This document shows positions 8,814-10,484 of a stretch of DNA of 10,484 bases, piece by piece; position 1 is the stretch's first letter, and each line of letters begins with the position of its first letter. The DNA comes from Thioalkalivibrio sp. GTDB lineage: Bacteria; Pseudomonadota; Gammaproteobacteria; Ectothiorhodospirales; Ectothiorhodospiraceae. The stretch lies in NCBI GenBank assembly GCA_007133115.1, contig SLNI01000118.1, forward strand, positions 1 to 10,484, given 5' to 3'. The notes beneath the pieces were generated by a model. It was given only the letters and a program-made list of their open reading frames with translations. It did no database searches and had not been told where the DNA came from. The translations under genes were made by a program, and so were the position numbers.

Positions 8814-9982
8814 GTTTCCGGGGGTCCTGCATCGAGGCGCTGGTAGCGCCCGTGGCTGAGTGCGGCCACGCGGCCGTTGAGTTCGAGTAAAACCAGAATG
8901 GAGGAAAGCGCTTCCACGGTCAATCCAGTGCGCTGCAGCAAATCCTCCATCGGCACGGGATCGAATCCCATTCGCTCGAGCACCTTCGCCTGCTCCGGGT
9001 CCATCCCGCTGGTATCGACGTCGGCGCAGATGGGGGTAGAGGGCGTTGCGCCGAGACCCAGCCACTGAGCGAGATCCTCCAGAATATCATCCGGAGATTC
9101 AACCAGTTGGGCGCCCTCCTGGATCAGGCGGTGGCAGCCTCGGCTGACCGGACTCAGGATGGATCCAGGGATCGCATACACGGACCGACCCTGCTCGGCG
9201 GCCAGTCGCGCGGTGATGAGGGATCCGCTGCGCAGCGCGGCTTCAACCACGAGTGTGCCCAGGGCAAGCCCGCTGATGACCCGGTTGCGCTGGGGAAAAT
9301 GGCTGGGGCGCGCCAACGTTCCCACCGGCCAGAGCGACACGAGGAGCCCATGGTCGGCGATGCGGTGAGCCAGACGCCGGTGCCGGGCGGGGTAGACCCG
9401 GTCCGGCCCGGTCGCGACGACCGCGATGGTACGTCCATCCGCTGCCTCGAGCGCACCGCGATGGGCCGCGCCGTCGATCCCGAGCGCCAGGCCGCTGGTC
9501 ACGGTCAGACCCGCCTGCGCGAGCGCGCGACCGAACTGTTCCGCGTGCCGCAGGCCCTGTGGTGTGGCCCCCCGACTGCCCACGACGGCGATCTGCGGGC
9601 GTTTGAGCAGGGTGGAGTTCCCCACCAGATAAAGAACGGGCGGGGGGTCAGGGAGTTCGGTCAACAGGGTTGGATAATCAGGGTCGTCGCGGGCCAGGAT
9701 CCGGTGTCGGGGATCGCTCTCGCACCACAGGAGATCGGCTTCGACGCCTGCTTCGCGCTCACGCAATGCCTCGCCCTGGCCGGGTTCGCCCGGAACACCA
9801 GCGGCGGCCCAGTCTCTGGCGTTGGCCTGGAGCGCAGCCGATGGATTCCCGAAGCGCTCGATCAGCCGCGCGACGCGCCGGGGACCCAGCCCCGGCGTGT
9901 GCAGCAGGCGAAGCCAGTCTTCGGGAGGGCCGCTGGACCGTTCGCGAGGCCGCTCAGGGGTGTCGGACCTTGTACCCTTCAC
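8810..9982 (-). CDS. dprA: DNA-processing protein DprA (Smf)
   Basis: DprA binds incoming single-stranded DNA in the cytoplasm and loads RecA during natural transformation. The 390-residue product (E. coli 374) has an N-terminal SAM/helix-hairpin part (EDWLRLLHTPGLGPRRV, 21-37), the Rossmann-like core with AVVGSRGATPQG (132-143), SGLALGIDGAAHRGAL (163-178), GPDRVYP (192-198), HFPQRNRVISGLALG (228-242) and VVEAALRSGSLITAR (245-259), and a C-terminal winged helix (about 328-383). In the usually conserved SExP motif of the core the Glu is Leu (SLWP, 216-219). No ATG precedes the conserved region. The start is a GTG at 9980-9982, inside the end of the upstream LysM-type gene (29-base overlap), with no clear Shine-Dalgarno, so coupling is likely. 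The stop overlaps smg. The ComF end at the left edge is another competence-type gene. Confidence 0.96.
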   Translation of the reverse strand: MKGTRSDTPERPRERSSGPPEDWLRLLHTPGLGPRRVARLIERFGNPSAALQANARDWAAAGVPGEPGQGEALREREAGVEADLLWCESDPRHRILARDDPDYPTLLTELPDPPPVLYLVGNSTLLKRPQIAVVGSRGATPQGLRHAEQFGRALAQAGLTVTSGLALGIDGAAHRGALEAADGRTIAVVATGPDRVYPARHRRLAHRIADHGLLVSLWPVGTLARPSHFPQRNRVISGLALGTLVVEAALRSGSLITARLAAEQGRSVYAIPGSILSPVSRGCHRLIQEGAQLVESPDDILEDLAQWLGLGATPSTPICADVDTSGMDPEQAKVLERMGFDPVPMEDLLQRTGLTVEALSSILVLLELNGRVAALSHGRYQRLDAGPPET

Positions 9983-10484
9983 GGATCGGTCGGGTCGATT
10001 CGACGACCAGTGCGTAGGCCACCTTCTCGAAGGTACGGAAGACCATGATCTGCCCCACCTCCTCTTCCGGCAGTTCGATCATCAGTGCCGATCGATGGAT
10101 GGGGTCGCGGGCGGTTCGGCCCGCTTCCCATGCCGCGAAGACCTGGCCGTTGTGCACACCTTCGCGAGTGCCTCGGTTGATGACTACCGCCTGCAGCGTA
10201 CCGACCTGGGTGATGGCGTCGAACAGCAGGATCACGGTTCCCTCGGTTCCCTCCGGAGGACGGCTGATGTCGAAGAGGAGATCGGGGTCCGAATCGAAGC
10301 CGATCAGTCGATCGCCCCGGATCGCTTCCCGGTCGCTCCTGCGCAGGATGGCCGTGGCGATTTCACCGCTGCGAACGATTTCCGCTTCACCGATGGGAAT
10401 GGTCGCTACACCGAGTTCTTCCCCGGTCTCCGGGTCGACGAGCATTTGGTCACGTCGCACGACGTGATAAAGATCGTATTGCCG
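9954..10484 (-). CDS. DprA-adjacent LysM-type cell-wall protein, C-terminal part (5' partial)
   Basis: The frame is open from the window edge to a TGA at 9954-9956 and gives 176 residues. They read VDPETGEELGVATIPIGEAEIVRSGEIATAILRRS and later QAVVINRGTREGVHNGQVFAAWEAGR. These features match the C-terminal part of the LysM-domain proteins commonly encoded just upstream of dprA in gammaproteobacteria. In those, an N-terminal signal peptide and LysM motif bind peptidoglycan; that half is off the window, so LysM itself is not seen. The in-frame GTG at 10460 is internal, since the reading continues upstream as RQYDLYHV without a break and in the same style. A role in the envelope is inferred from the family. 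The gene overlaps dprA by 29 bases, probably in one transcript. Confidence 0.75.
   Translation of the reverse strand, partial: RQYDLYHVVRRDQMLVDPETGEELGVATIPIGEAEIVRSGEIATAILRRSDREAIRGDRLIGFDSDPDLLFDISRPPEGTEGTVILLFDAITQVGTLQAVVINRGTREGVHNGQVFAAWEAGRTARDPIHRSALMIELPEEEVGQIMVFRTFEKVAYALVVESTRPIREGYKVRHP

Noticed and set aside
8814..9065. N-terminal extension of smg by about 84 codons
   Set aside because: It overlaps dprA in another frame, and the Smg family begins at the ATG at 8811-8813, so the extension is not coding.

Overview
The window is an ordinary, densely packed housekeeping locus from a GC-rich proteobacterium, most likely a gammaproteobacterium. Three things point there: a ubiquinone gene (ubiA), the Smg/DUF494 family (typical of beta- and gammaproteobacteria), and the dprA-smg-topA-tsaC-hemF-hemB-aroE order, which recalls the dprA-smg-yrdD-tsaC-aroE cluster of enterics. 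An Ectothiorhodospiraceae/Chromatiales-like host is a guess from GC content and gene order only.

Left part (1-2214). The last 56 codons of a ComF-type phosphoribosyltransferase gene run on the + strand and face ubiA (4-hydroxybenzoate polyprenyltransferase, - strand). A 147-base divergent intergenic region separates ubiA from a + strand lipoprotein gene. It holds the clearest promoter in the window (TTGACG-N17-GATACT) and a good Shine-Dalgarno site. The lipoprotein joins a CsgG-like domain to a C-terminal bacterial SH3 domain. Its stop codon overlaps the 3' end of aroE by 11 bases, tail to tail.

Right part (2204-10484). Everything is on the - strand and reads, in transcription order: a cell-wall/LysM-type protein (5' end off the window), dprA (DNA uptake), smg (unknown role), topA (DNA topoisomerase I), tsaC (t6A tRNA modification), hemF and hemB (haem synthesis), aroE (shikimate pathway). 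Three junctions (dprA/smg, hemF/hemB, hemB/aroE) are 4-base ATGA overlaps, and the LysM gene overlaps dprA by 29 bases, so this is probably one or two operons. The only sizeable gap in it is the 119 bases between smg and topA, which holds two tandem hairpins. No stretch longer than 300 bases lacks a gene.

I looked for a mobile element, CRISPR array, defence system, RNA gene or novel system and saw none. The points most worth a second look are the CsgG-SH3 lipoprotein, the TopA C-terminus (repeats and a basic tail instead of zinc fingers) lying where enterics carry the zinc-finger gene yrdD, and the hairpins in the topA leader.
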